Assembly: GCA_916700875.1 (NCBI GenBank)
Contig: CAKAKS010000066.1
Span: forward strand, 14,217,361 to 14,281,360
Length of the DNA stretch: 64,000 bases
From: Sebastes aleutianus
Lineage: Eukaryota > Chordata > Actinopteri > Perciformes > Sebastidae
Reading direction: 5' to 3'
Both the position numbers and the translations under genes were made by a program. Below the pieces are notes generated by a model, which was not told the origin of the DNA, ran no database searches, and was given only the letters and a program-made list of their open reading frames with translations. Below are positions 12,674 to 24,800 of the stretch, in pieces (within the stretch, counting starts at the first letter, position 1; the number at the start of each line of letters is the position of its first letter).

Positions 12674-13352
12674 TTAGGGCTGTCAAAGTTAACGCGATAA
12701 TAACATGTTAACGCAAATTCGTTTTAACGCCACTAATTTCTTTAAAGCATGAACGCAATCGATATTTCGGAGGTTGTAGTGGGCTCAGTTTTGAAGCTAG
12801 AGTGAAGACACTGGTATCATATGAAACTAGAATACCTAAGGAATCCATTGGTACCAACTGGTACATTGGTGTGATACTAGCTTGTCGCGAAAGAGGTTAA
12901 ATCACGCTCCAAACTTGGCCATTTTCAAAGGGGTTCCTTGACCTCTGACCTCAAGATATGTGAATGAAAATGGGCTCTATGGGTACCCACGAGTCTGCCC
13001 TTTAAAGACATGCTCACCTTATGATAATAACATGCAGTTTGGAGCAAGTCATAGTCCCACTAACAGCTGTTGTTCCCTGTTTACCATGTTATGATTTGAG
13101 CATATTTTCTTTATGCTAAATGCAGTACCTGTGAGGGTTTCTGGACAATATTTGTCATTGTTTTGTGTTATTAATTGATTTCCAATAATAAATATATACA
13201 TACATTTGCATAAAGCAAGCATATTTGCCCACTCCCATGTTGATAAGAGTATTAAATACTTGACAAATCTCCCTTTAAGGTACATTTTGAACAGATATAA
13301 AATGCGCGATTAATTTGCGATTAATCGTGATTAAATATTTTAATCAGCCCTA
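12674..13352. repeat. Family J inverted-repeat element nested in the hAT remnant
   Basis: Begins agggctgtcaaagttaacgc and ends gcgattaatcgtga followed by atcagccct. Four other copies or parts occur here: about 41170-42150, 52007-52593, 62073-62310 and 63781-63900. Shared internal words include cctaaggaatccattggtac and ccttgacctctgacctcaag. It interrupts the hAT element, so it inserted later. Confidence 0.8.
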
Positions 13353-13459
13353 CTAAAAATATACAATTTTTATGAGGAATGGGTAATAGAGTTTTTTTTC
13401 ACAAATGTGAATTACAAATGTGTGCTTCTCATTTGCGGTGCGAGCGTGTCAGACGGTAA

Positions 13460-13790
13460 AAAGACGTGGAGCGCCACTTCACCAAAGTCCACAGCGACTT
13501 TTCATGGGCCTTTCCGGCTGGTAGCAGTCTACGAACAGAGATGGTAAAGGAGCTGAAAACAATGTTTAAAATACAACAGTCTCTGTTTACCACACTGACG
13601 AAGAAGGCCAACGCAGCAACAGAGGCTTCGTTTTGTGGCGCACATCCTAACGAAACGCAAAAAGCCCTTTGTTTATGGCGGGATTGTAATAGAGGTGATG
13701 ACTGCGGTGGCTGAAACATTATTAAAGGACCATAAAAGTAAGACAGAAATTACGTCTGTTATTGGAGATGTACAACTGGGTGCTATATGA
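13460..13790 (+). pseudogene. Fossil hAT transposase fragment
   Basis: The frame from 13466 reads ERHFTKVHSDF, then SSLRTEMVKELK, then a QQSLF word. This is the pattern of the segment after the BED zinc finger in Charlie/ZBED-like hAT transposases. At the ASF word near 13630 the reading continues one frame over as AHILTKRKKPF, then GGIVIEVM and KTEITSVIGDV, so one indel breaks it. No catalytic core (DDE residues or the C-terminal dimerisation domain) is visible. Family assignment is from pattern recognition. Confidence 0.8.
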
Positions 13791-13863
13791 GTAGCTTTCG
13801 GCCACTTTCATTTGGTCAAATTAGCCCTCAGAGGAAAAAAGGTTGGAGACCCCTGTGCTGAAC

Positions 13864-14700
13864 CCTAAAATCAACCTGACATAATCCACTAACTTACTGT
13901 ACATCCACTAAGCTGGTTTACAGTCAGAGTGTTTTCATTACATTGCTTTGAAATCAAGAAAATATAAAATGAAACTGTCTATAAATAATCTAATTTTTCG
14001 CTAGCTGTACCTGAACAGTTGCAAACCTTGCCTGTGCTGTATCCTACTGAACCCACACCTGTCACACACGCAGCAACACCCCAGGTTGGGAACACCGAGT
14101 TGTTGCTTTGTCAAGTGGCAGATGAATAACCCTGAAAATATAAACTTCGTACACCAGTCAGTGTCTCTGTATTCAAGTATAATTTTGCAGTATACTCTGT
14201 GTGCAAATGCGTCTGAAACAATAGAAACATTCTACCTCATTAAAATGCATGCTTTTCCTTCGTTAATAGTAAACATCCACAATAAAAGTGTAATGGAAGA
14301 CCCTCAGCCACACACAAGTGTCACAATCAATTGGACATCCCTGAGACAGCTCCATTTGATCTGACGTCCTTGTCTGTGTAAGGCATGCTTTCAAAGGTGG
14401 AGAGCCTTCGGGGCTTTTGTTCTTGTTTTTGTGCGACAAAAAAACGGGAAGAAAAGTGGCAGCAACAACGTACTCACAACACCTACTAGGTTACTTTACT
14501 AATTCAACTACATGTGACGACACGGTTACAAGCGCCAATGTCAGGGGTTGGAAAATGCGACCATTGCCTCCTGTTGACATGCAGCTAAGACATCACCATG
14601 AGCGGTCAACAGCTCGAGCTAACACTGGACATCCTATGTGTGCAGCTGTGCTGAGTTAGGGACTGTACAAAAATGATTAGGGGCAGGGCGGTCAGAAAAG
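13864..14700. other. Intergenic stretch, nothing recognised
   Basis: Two open frames (14086-14364 and 14417-14659) have no recognisable domains and no plausible splice context. Confidence 0.4.
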
Positions 14701-14708
14701 GGGGAGGG

Positions 14709-15053
14709 TAGGGCTGGGCGATATTGAGAAAAGCAAATATCACGATATTTTTGACCAAATACCTCGATATTGCGATGATGTTGTAGAGTTGACCATTGGT
14801 GCTTCTACAAAATATTTACACAATGAGATTTTTGATAAATAATCATTAATAATGTGGATATAATGACTAATTGGGTAAAGGCAAATAATAGATCAGCTAG
14901 AACAGTGTGGAGAGAAAATTATATCGCTTTACTCTAATGCAGACTTTAAAACCAGGAAAAGACAACAAACCATAGTACGATATCCTAAATCTAAGACAAT
15001 ATCTAGTCTCATGTCACGGTATCGAAATAATATCAATATATTGCCCAGCCCTA
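14709..15053. mobile_element. Complete family C element with perfect 8-bp target duplication
   Basis: Ends are tagggctgggcgata (14709) and tattgcccagcccta (ending 15053). The octamer ggggaggg is identical on both sides (14701-14708 and 15054-15061). Length is about 345 bp with no coding capacity, so it is a non-autonomous inverted-repeat element. An 8-bp duplication fits a hAT-like origin. Confidence 0.85.
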
Positions 15054-15061
15054 GGGGAGGG

Positions 15062-15839
15062 TTTTGTAACTTAGATTTTTGCTGGGGATGGTCTTTTATC
15101 TTACCGCATATTTCTATTTTATGTTGTTTATGTGTGATTAATTATATAAAAATAGATAAAATAGTTAGTAAATCAAAAATACAGTTTTAATGTGTGCCAT
15201 GGAGGTGCGTTTTGCCATATGCTAAGAATATAATAACTGTTTATTTTGCGAGCTCTACATTCAAAAATAGACAGTGGCTGTATTTTTACTACTTTGTTGT
15301 GTTAGCCATAAATATATTATTCTGAGACATTGAAAAACACTGAGGAGGGCAGTATTTTCTTTTTAGAAAATAAACTATTAGATTTCGCACTCCTCCCCAC
15401 CCCAATCATTTTTGTACAGTCCCTTAATTCATTTGGTTGGTCGGCTAACCAACCAAAATTCAAACATAAAGATCACAATGACTTTTACGGCACCAACAAA
15501 CAAGTGGGAGCAGTATTTTGTTTCCTATTTTTGTGAGTTCATGCATATACAGGCTTTTTTTTAGTGTTTCATTTGTGCGACACAATTAGTAGATGACGTA
15601 CTTAAGCTTGAGGCGAGGCAAGGAATGTTTCAGATATCGGTGCCTAAATTTACCGTGTGTTCTACTTTTTGTTCGTTTTAAAAGACTATTAGGCAGTGGG
15701 AGTCAAGTGTGTACATTTTCGTATTGGGGTCAATGTACGTGAATCCTGTTGGTCTTTGTTCGTTGGGGGTATCTGTCCTTCAGTTTGCCTGTCCATCTTT
15801 CTGTCAGTAGGAGGAGAGGAAGGGGGGGCTTATGCCATC
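15062..15839 (-). other. Probable 3' untranslated region and downstream flank of syn1
   Basis: This lies immediately after the syn1 stop codon on the minus strand. A minus-strand AATAAA (plus-strand tttatt at 15240-15245) could end the transcript about 600 bases past the stop. This is inference only, because other AT-rich signals could serve. The plus-strand open frame at 15330-15536 is not credible as a gene. Confidence 0.35.
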
Positions 15840-18800
15840 TCAGTCTGAGAAGAGACTGGCAAAAGATTTGCGTAGATTGCGAATGGTTTCAGCCTTCACC
15901 TCGTCCTGGCTAAGGCTGGCTCGTGGCGCTGGGGTTTCTGGAATGTTGAAGGTATTTGTAAGAGACTGGGACTTGCTATAAAGAGAGGAAAATGGCAATA
16001 GAGGAAAGGAAGAGGCTATTAAAGTCATGCAGCAAACCCATGGAATGAAAAGACATGGAGCACAGCAAGACGAGAGAGAGGCAGGAGAGAAAAGGCTCAG
16101 TAAAAGATGATAAAAGCGCATTCCATTCATTTTCTATGGTCATTCAGTATCACCTTATCATTTCAAGTTAGCTTTGATATGATATAGTGAATGACCTTTC
16201 GGGATGCAAAGATATAATTGGCTATATCAGCAATAGATGTCAAGTGTTTTATGTCAAGAGAACGTAATGCAATCTGATTAATATAATCCCAAATCAGGGT
16301 CAAGTGAGTCATTTGCCCATGAAAGCAATAAGCAGGAGAATGTATTGACCTCTAAGGTTGAAGTAATACAGATTTCTTTGTGGCGACTGACTAAATCAAA
16401 ATTAGTTATTAAAGTTGTCAGTGGAAGTAAATGGTCTGTTTTTGAGTTTAGCTTTATCATTTTTTTTCTGCAACACAAAGTTTTGCATCATTCATCAGGC
16501 TATTATTTGAATTATATGCAACATTAACTGAAATATTTTCTATTTTTCTTGTCCCACTTTAAATTTTGTGACTGAATGTGAATCAGAAAAAAGATAATTT
16601 GAACTTAATTTACATGATATGACAATAATATTGCATATTTTTATAGTTTTATCAAGAGTGATTAAAATCTAGATGGCAAAATGTATATTTCTGTCATAAA
16701 TGAATGCTTTTATATGAAAGCATATCATCTATCAAGTTTGATATTAAATAAATGTTGTTGTTTTTTTATTTCTAAAAGTTGAACATTACAGTGTAATTCA
16801 CTATATAAATAGTTATTCACTTATTTCTATAAGTTGGATTTACAGAACTTGATCACCTGTGTCTTAGAATATGGACATTATGGACATACTGTATTGTGAC
16901 AGATGTGATAGATTGATTATGGTTATGAACAACTACAAGCCAGCTTCAGCTTGTTGTCTTAATGTATCACAATCTGCAATGTTGTGTTTTGTGAAACTGC
17001 TGCTGAAGGATTGAAAATGTAAGAATCAATAAATCATGCACATTCAAGTGGATCATTTGTAAATAAAGAGCATGAATAGATTTGTCACGTGGCATGCATA
17101 TCTCAGGCAAATAGTAAGAAAGGATCAGCTGTAAGGTTCACTTTATGTAAAATGAGAGGAAACTGATCCCAGATCATTTCTCATATACAGTTACTTACTT
17201 TAGTTGTGGAGAGCCGCCCATAGCCGGGTTGTCCTGACTGGGCTTCTGTGGGGGCTGAGGCTTTTGCTGCAGCGGGGGTCGCCCTCCTGGGCCCCCTTGG
17301 CCTTGAGCAGCAGGTCGGGGCTGCTGGGTGGTGGGTCCTCCAGGGCGACCTTGCTGGCCGGGAGCCCTCTGTTGCTGTGCCGACCCCTGTGACTGCTGCC
17401 TAGGGGGGTGGGCAGGCCTCTGCTGAGGAGGTTTCTGGGTAGGGACCGACTGTTGCCTCTGAGTTTGAGGTGAACCTCCCTGGCTTCGCTGAGGAGAGCC
17501 CTGACCAGAAGGAGGCCTCTGGCCTTGAGGAGCTCCCTGACCTGGTGGCCGTGGCTGGGCTGCAGGTCCTTGGTTAGCCTTAACTTGGGCACTGGTGTCA
17601 CCAGTAGCAGGGTTGGCAGCAGATTGCTGGGCCTGTGCAGGAGGTTGGCCTTGAGGCTGTGGACGCTGCTGAGGTGGGGGACTTTGCTGAGGACCACCTA
17701 TGGGAGAAAAACGAAAGCAGCAATCAAATGCAAATACTTTCCTAATATCTTTGCCAAGACTTGGAAATAGACATGATGTCTAAACAGAAACAAATGGTAT
17801 CATTTAACTTAGTTTTTTGTTCATGTGAAAAGGTCGAGTTCTTACCCTGAGGTGACGGGCGCTGTTGAGCCTGTGGTACTTTGGGCTGTGAGACAGGCTG
17901 AGGAGACACTGTTCTCTGCAAAACACATGGGAGTCCAAAGGGCAGAAAATAAGGGGCTGTTCACATGCCGCATTTTTCGCGTGCTCAAATCTATTGTTGT
18001 CAATGTAGACGCCGCTGTGACACGCAAGTATTCCCAAGCGCTCCTAAGCGCCTATTTTTCAGGGTGCGATGGCTGCGCCCCAAGATAAAGATAGTTCAAC
18101 TTTTGTTCTTCAACGCTGCAGCGCGCACCACATGTCATGTAACGAGGAATAACCAATCACAGCCGGCAAATATCTTTTCTTTCTTCCTAAAATATCAGTC
18201 TACGGTAAATATATGGAGAAGAATTTAGAGCTCCAGCACTTTATGATCTGTCCCACTGACAATCTTACTTGCTTCACCCTTTCTGTCTGAGGACGGCACA
18301 ACATCCAGTTGAAAGGTCAGCCAACTTGACTCAGAGAAATCTAGCAGTAAATCTACTGAGGGATTTTGGTGCTGGAAATCAATTTGTCTTTGTTTTGACT
18401 ATGTTTAGTTTAGTCAGTGAGGCTTACTGCTAAATTACTGCAACTTCATCATCGTCATCGCAGCACGCAGGTTTCGGTTGCTTAGTAACGCAGGCGCGAC
18501 AGTAGCGCAATCTCCCAAGCACCTTGGATAAAAGTAGCACGGCTGTTTTTCCCCTTAATGTGCATCGGACGAGAAAGGAAAGAAAATTAGCGAACGATAG
18601 AAAATAATATTTAGAGAAATGTTTAAAAGGATCTCTGATTGGCCTCTTGTTTGTTTTACCCATGAATATGAGATAAATCTCCCCTTCTACGCTGATGACA
18701 CTCAATTATATTTACCCATTAAGCTTGACATCTATCCTTGAAACCGTTTTTCTGATACCTCAGATGTATATGTCAGCTTACTCAATGCACCGGAAAATAC

Positions 18801-21800
18801 TGTGAGACTGTGACAAAGTATTGTTCCAGTCAGACATACTGTAAACATGTATTTTCATACATTACCCTACATTTTGATGTCTACAAAATATCAAAAAGGT
18901 CAACCACATAACACACATTTTACACTCATTAACTGCTCATTCATAGGTCATTGTTTTGTTATTTAAAGCCTTGCATGGATAGGCACCACATACACATGTA
19001 CTATATGTATTTCACTGTTTATTTAATCATCTGTTTAGACAGATATAGCCTGTATCTGTATGATGTATGGAGTAGTATACAGTATGTCCTCTTTTAAAGT
19101 AAGATATTCTGAGAAACCTTGTGTGTATCTATGCACCCTAAATAAAAACAGACCTGACTTGACATATATTACTAATAAAAATAAAGACAATTGAGAGACT
19201 ACTGGAGCAAAAAAACAGTATCTGTGGTTTGAGCACCTGTGTTGGCTGCCCGGTTGTGGAAGAGCTTACAGTGCGTGGAACGGCCTGATTCATCTTAGAA
19301 ATCACCAGCTCTGCAATCTGAATGCGATCCTCGTCCTGCTGGTCCCCAATCAGCGGCATCGAACAGTCGTCAACCTAAAAACCCACATGTGATGGATTTA
19401 ATGGATTTCCCTTATATGATCACAAACAAATATTCCCCTGATATCAATATACTGCCTTTTAGTACCTCTATAATGTAGTCCTTGCCATCTTTACCATGCA
19501 GAGCCTCCACAGCACAGATATCCAACCCTCCAAAGATGTCAGCGCAAGAGTCCACCCACAGTCTGTACCTGTAATAACGTGTTAAATAGAGCTATAATAG
19601 CACAGTGAGACATTACATGATTGACAGTCTCATCTCCTCTGCATTTATGAGCTCTTACTTGTCTGACATGGCCACCTGCTCCAGCATAGACGAGCCAGTG
19701 TTGGTTTTCCAGTTGCCAGAAATTGATGTCCTCCTGTTCATTACAATTTAAAAATTATTTTGATGTTTAACCACTTTCATTTGTTATAATAATCAGCCAA
19801 TTAGACTGTTGTCAGGCTATTAAATAGACGTTATCAGTCGCTATAAGCCCCATTGATGTGGGTCAATAGCGGCCGACTGCACCCACTAGGTTTTATCATC
19901 TATTCACATGGTAGATCACTGAAAGAAGGTATAAAAGAACACGACAGCAGCCTCTAGCGACCGTAGCAATTATGACGGGCAGAAGCGGAGGTCAGGCGCT
20001 GTAGTATAGAAGAGAACGGAGTTTGCATCCTGTGGGAAACCAAGAATGTGTAGTTGTCTTTGTGTTTGTAGTTACTTTAACCTAAAACACAATGTTTTTC
20101 CCTAAACTTCACCAAGTGTTTTTTTGTTGCCTAAACCTGAAGAATTTGTAGTTTTGTTGCCTAAACCTAAAGAAGCCTTTTTGTTTGTGTTCAAAACGTG
20201 ATGTTTCATTCAGTTTTACAACATGTTAGAACGTTTTGCTTTTAAGTTTCACTTTCACTTTTACAACGTAGTAGGCGTAATAGGCCCCGAATGACCCACA
20301 TATATGGTGCTTATAACGACTGATAATGCCTATTTAATGGCCTGATCACAGTCAAATCGGGTGCAATAATGTACCAACGGTGTGTTGGCTCTTTGGTAGT
20401 AATCTGACACTCACATATAAGCTTTGTAATGGCTGCCAATCTTCTGGATGCGGACGTCATACTTAGCATCGATGAAGGGCTCAGATGTGGCGTAAGTCTT
20501 GGTCAGTGCCACGACACTGGCAATATCTTGAAAATCATATTGATTGTCTACTTTCACCTGGAGTAGCAAAAGTCAAAATATAAATACACTGGCTTATATC
20601 GGTCCCAGAAATATTGTGTTCACATTGAATTGAGTACTTCAGTACTACCTTTCCCATTCCTGAGTGAGCATGGCCCATCTTTACCACTACGGGGAAGCCA
20701 GGGGAGGTAATCTGTAACAAGAGCATTATCACATTTATCATTATAACTTCATCATAGCAGTCTAATTAGGGATGCACCAATTTATCGGACGAACATCGGT
20801 ATCGGCAATATTCCCCTTGTTGACTTGTTGTTTTTATCTGTTATGTCGCATCAGTTTTGTGCTGGCTAAAAGTTTTGTTAATTATTAAAAGAGAGAAAAT
20901 AAAAGAATCTTTTTCATGTGAAAGAACGTTATATTAAAGGTTTTTTCATAAATTTGTATGATTGAATTCGTGCTCATTCAAAGATAGTGCAATGAAATGT
21001 TGCTGGCACAAAAGAGTAATAAATAACAACAAAAACAAAATTGTTATTTTTAATATTATATTGGTATCGGCCCTGAAACTTCACAATCGATGCATCCCTA
21101 AATCGAATTAATAAAACACCAATTTTCAATGCATTTCAACTAAATAGGAGTGACACACAGCACCCGTCTTTTCTGCAGGAGATTCTGATTCATATTGATG
21201 GCTTGAAAGCCAGCCCAATACTGTCAGCCTGTGACTGCAGGGGTGGAGACGCCTGCTCTGCAGCAACAGACTCAGCCTACTGTAACTGTCACTGACTTCT
21301 TGGCAGACGAATAATCAAAATCTCTGCCTCTACCCAGAACGGAGGAAAAAAAACAAGACACTCCCCAGAAAATTTGATTGGTCTCATCTGCTACATGAGA
21401 TGGAATATTGACATGGAAGTTAATTATTACCCTCCTGAAATGTGACCCGCACCGTGCAGAGGGATGACCTGTTAGTGTGTGTCTCTTTAAGGCTTCAGCA
21501 TTAAGGCATACCCATTATCAGCACAAGTGGGAAGGGGGAGGAGAGAGAGAAGGAGAGCAGATGGCAAAGAACTCACCATTTCCTTGTGGTTTGGATAGTA
21601 AACCTGCTCTATCAGTGGGAACTCCTCAGGGCCCAGTTGCTTGGCCACTCTAATCATCTGAGCGAACTAAAATGGACACAAGGATGGAGCATTTGTAATC
21701 CCAAATTTAAGTTTTATATGTCCATGCAGGTGAATTCAATGTGTTTTCAAGTGAATTAATCAAATAATACTTACCACCCATGGCTTGTCACAGAAATTGT

Positions 21801-24800
21801 AGAGAGAGTGCAGAGAGTTAACACTCGGCAGTCCAGCATACTGCAGTCCAATCACTATGTTTCGGTGGTCTCCGTTCTTGTCCATGCTGAAGGCGTGCTG
21901 TCTGATCAGCACAAAGTCTGGCTTAAAGGATCTGGGACAGAGGACATTAGCAAAATATTAAACTGCATCGCAAGACAAACTGAGGCACTTCCATTCAGGG
22001 AATTTCAGCAGATTTCAACGGATTAGTAAACTTCTTAACTAGAGACATTTTTGCAGAGTACTTACTTTGTAACCTTATGCCCATTCCTGATCGCTTCTAT
22101 GTCCACGTTGTAGGTGCCCATGGAATTGACCACCAGGCTGATTTCGGTGAATTCTGCCTAAAAGGACGACATCGAGGTCAGTTCAACACCATCACAGCAA
22201 CAGGACAGTGAATGATCACCTGTTCTACATGAGCCAGGTTGAACAAAAGGGTACAATTATAAAATGGCACACTTCATCTGACGTGTGTTCTTCCTGTTTA
22301 AGGGGCCACAGGGGAAATAATGGAAACGCCAGCGCAACATGAAGTAGAGGGACAAAAATAGGAAGGGAGGAAAAATGCCTCAGGCAGCGGAAAATAATTT
22401 CAAAAACTTTCATGGTGTCCTCAAAGTGCTGTTGGGTAGATTCGAGCATAAATAGCCTCTGACACACATGTAGTAATAAATATCCTTATAAGAGTACACC
22501 AAAATGATTAATGGTCAGTTGTTAGGCTGCACAAACAACTGATTTGTCCATAAAAGAGACTACAATTAAACTTTGCATTACTCAGAGTGGCTTTGTGGAG
22601 GCAGGTGCCAAATAAAATATGTTTCTCTTAATCAGATGTCAAGAGGGCAGCGTGGGAATGAATGCAGCAGCCCTCTCTCCTGTCAATACCCTGGGACATT
22701 TATCATTCTAAGGGCTCTCTGTGAGCACAGTAATAGCTCCCATTGTACTGGATGTTTCATCTGTTATTTATTGAAGAAACCATGAATCATTTAATGTTGC
22801 CTGTTGTTGATCAGTGCACCCTAAAATGCAAGTTGACATATTAGTAAGGTTTACCCAGCAAAATGACTCACAAAGGGACTAAGAGATGCCTCCCAAAATA
22901 AAGACGTGAAACCAAAATGGGATCAAAGTGAAGTAACATCCCTCCAACAAAAGTTCACAGTTTGGTCACGGGGTTCAGTAAAGCTGGGCTGGTTTATTTC
23001 AGCTGGTCCAGTCACTAAGGTCTTTATTTTACAAGTTCCCTGTCCTCCTAGTAAGGAGATAAAGATGGACACTAACACAGGGTGAAGCAAATAGTTATGA
23101 AAAATAAGTAATAGTATGCGTAAAACCTACCTGTTCTACCTTGATGTCAAATTCACCGTGGACTTTTCTTCCTCTGAAGACCTTTACCCTGCATGTGAAA
23201 TGAGGATTTCAATCCAATTGTATCCAGACACAAAACATGAATTTCATTTAGCAAATTTCTCCTGCACAGTAATTGACAGCTGACATTTCCCCCAGCATTT
23301 GCAGAGCATCTCAGAACTCTGAGAATATTCCTGCTCGATGAAAAAGTGATGTGAAATACATGAATTAAAGGGGATCGCCACCCAAATTAAGAAGTCCAAT
23401 ATGTTATTTCCATAACCTAGGAAAGTTCAATCAATATTTGTGAACATGAGCTACTCTCTCTCAAAGCCAGAAACCAGAGAAGTGAGTCTCAAACTGGAGA
23501 TGTCATAGGGTATAAAGTCTGGAGCTGCTCCATAGACAATAAATGGGAGACTGATTTTGTGGACCCACAGATTGTTTGTTTTCTTTTTTTACACCTAAAT
23601 GAGCTTTATTCTATTGTAGTGTTCTCAGTTGTGAAACAGAAAATGTCCCCATATACTCAGATCATTCCTCTGGGTGCTCTCAGTGTCATCTATAACATCT
23701 CTCCTCAATCATTGTCTATGGAGCGGCACCAGCCTTTATACCCTGACATCACAAGTTTGAGTTTTAGCACTCTAGTTTTTGGATTTGGGAGACAGTTGTT
23801 CATGTTTACTAATATCTTTTGGACTGTTTTAGACCATAGGAATAACATGTATGCATTTTGAAAATGGGTGTAGTAGTTTTCCATAGATACATACAGTTAT
23901 TACTGTAGCTGCTGCAACTTAAACAAAAAGGTAAAGCTATGAATTGGACATGAGGACATAAATACTGGTCCTTGCCTTGTACATGCACCCTATGACTTAT
24001 AAATATCCATATTATCTGCCTGTTGTGACAGTGGGAGAACCACAGGGGCCTGCCAGGATGATGGACAGATCTGCATTGGTTTATTATCACCTAGGGTGTC
24101 ATCTTGGGACAAGAGCGCAGTGTTTTATCCCTTTTGCCTTGTGCAGCAAAGCACCAATGAGCATGCATAATGCATACTTCCTTGTGCACAATTTTCTCTT
24201 GCATCCACTCGACTTGAAAACACCTGCATCATCATACCCAGTGCACTTGGCCTATAATTAAGCATTTTAATGTCAGAATGCATACAGGAGCAATAGCTGA
24301 TCGTCAAATGAAAATGGCTTCTCTGCCTTTTAGTCTGTTGCACCTTTTTGCCATGGGCACTATCAAACACATGACTTCTGCAAGGTGTTTCAGGTCTGTT
24401 ATACGTGATATATATCTCACAGCATGCGAGGTGAATCATATGACCTTCCAGCTGTTATAGACTTAGGCCACACTGCTGCAACCCACGGTCTGGTCTGGCA
24501 GGCACACATTTTTTTCGTCTAGACGAGGCCAATGCGCACTGCTCTTACCAGTCGGTCTGCTGGTCGTCGATGACCAGGAGCACCTTGGCACTGCTGGAGA
24601 CTCCAGCTCGGTCTGCTGCCTCGGATAAGGTCGCAGCCGCTGCAGCTGTGGTCTGTTTGACAGCATTGGAGATGGATGAGAAGAAGCTAGAGCCTCCTCC
24701 TCCTCCAGATTGCTGCTGCGGCTGCTGAGGCTGCTGCTGCGGTGGTTGCTGCGGCTGGCTGGCGGACTGGCGCCTCTCCGTCGGCCCAGGCGACACTGCG

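Larger units (their letters stand above)
12422..13855 (+). mobile_element. hAT-superfamily DNA transposon remnant
   Basis: Terminal inverted repeats are exact over 15 bp: caggggtctccaacc at 12422 and ggttggagacccctg ending at 13855. Flanking octamers tgctaaac (12414-12421) and tgctgaac (13856-13863) differ at one position, the 8-bp duplication expected for hAT elements. Inside are a transposase fragment (13460-13790) and a nested family J element (about 12674-13352). The terminal pair and protein together make the superfamily assignment strong. Most of the transposase is missing, so it cannot be autonomous. Confidence 0.9.

Noticed and set aside
17204..17770. Plus-strand open frames opposite syn1 domain D
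   Set aside because: Shadows of the Pro/Gln-rich coding exon on the minus strand.
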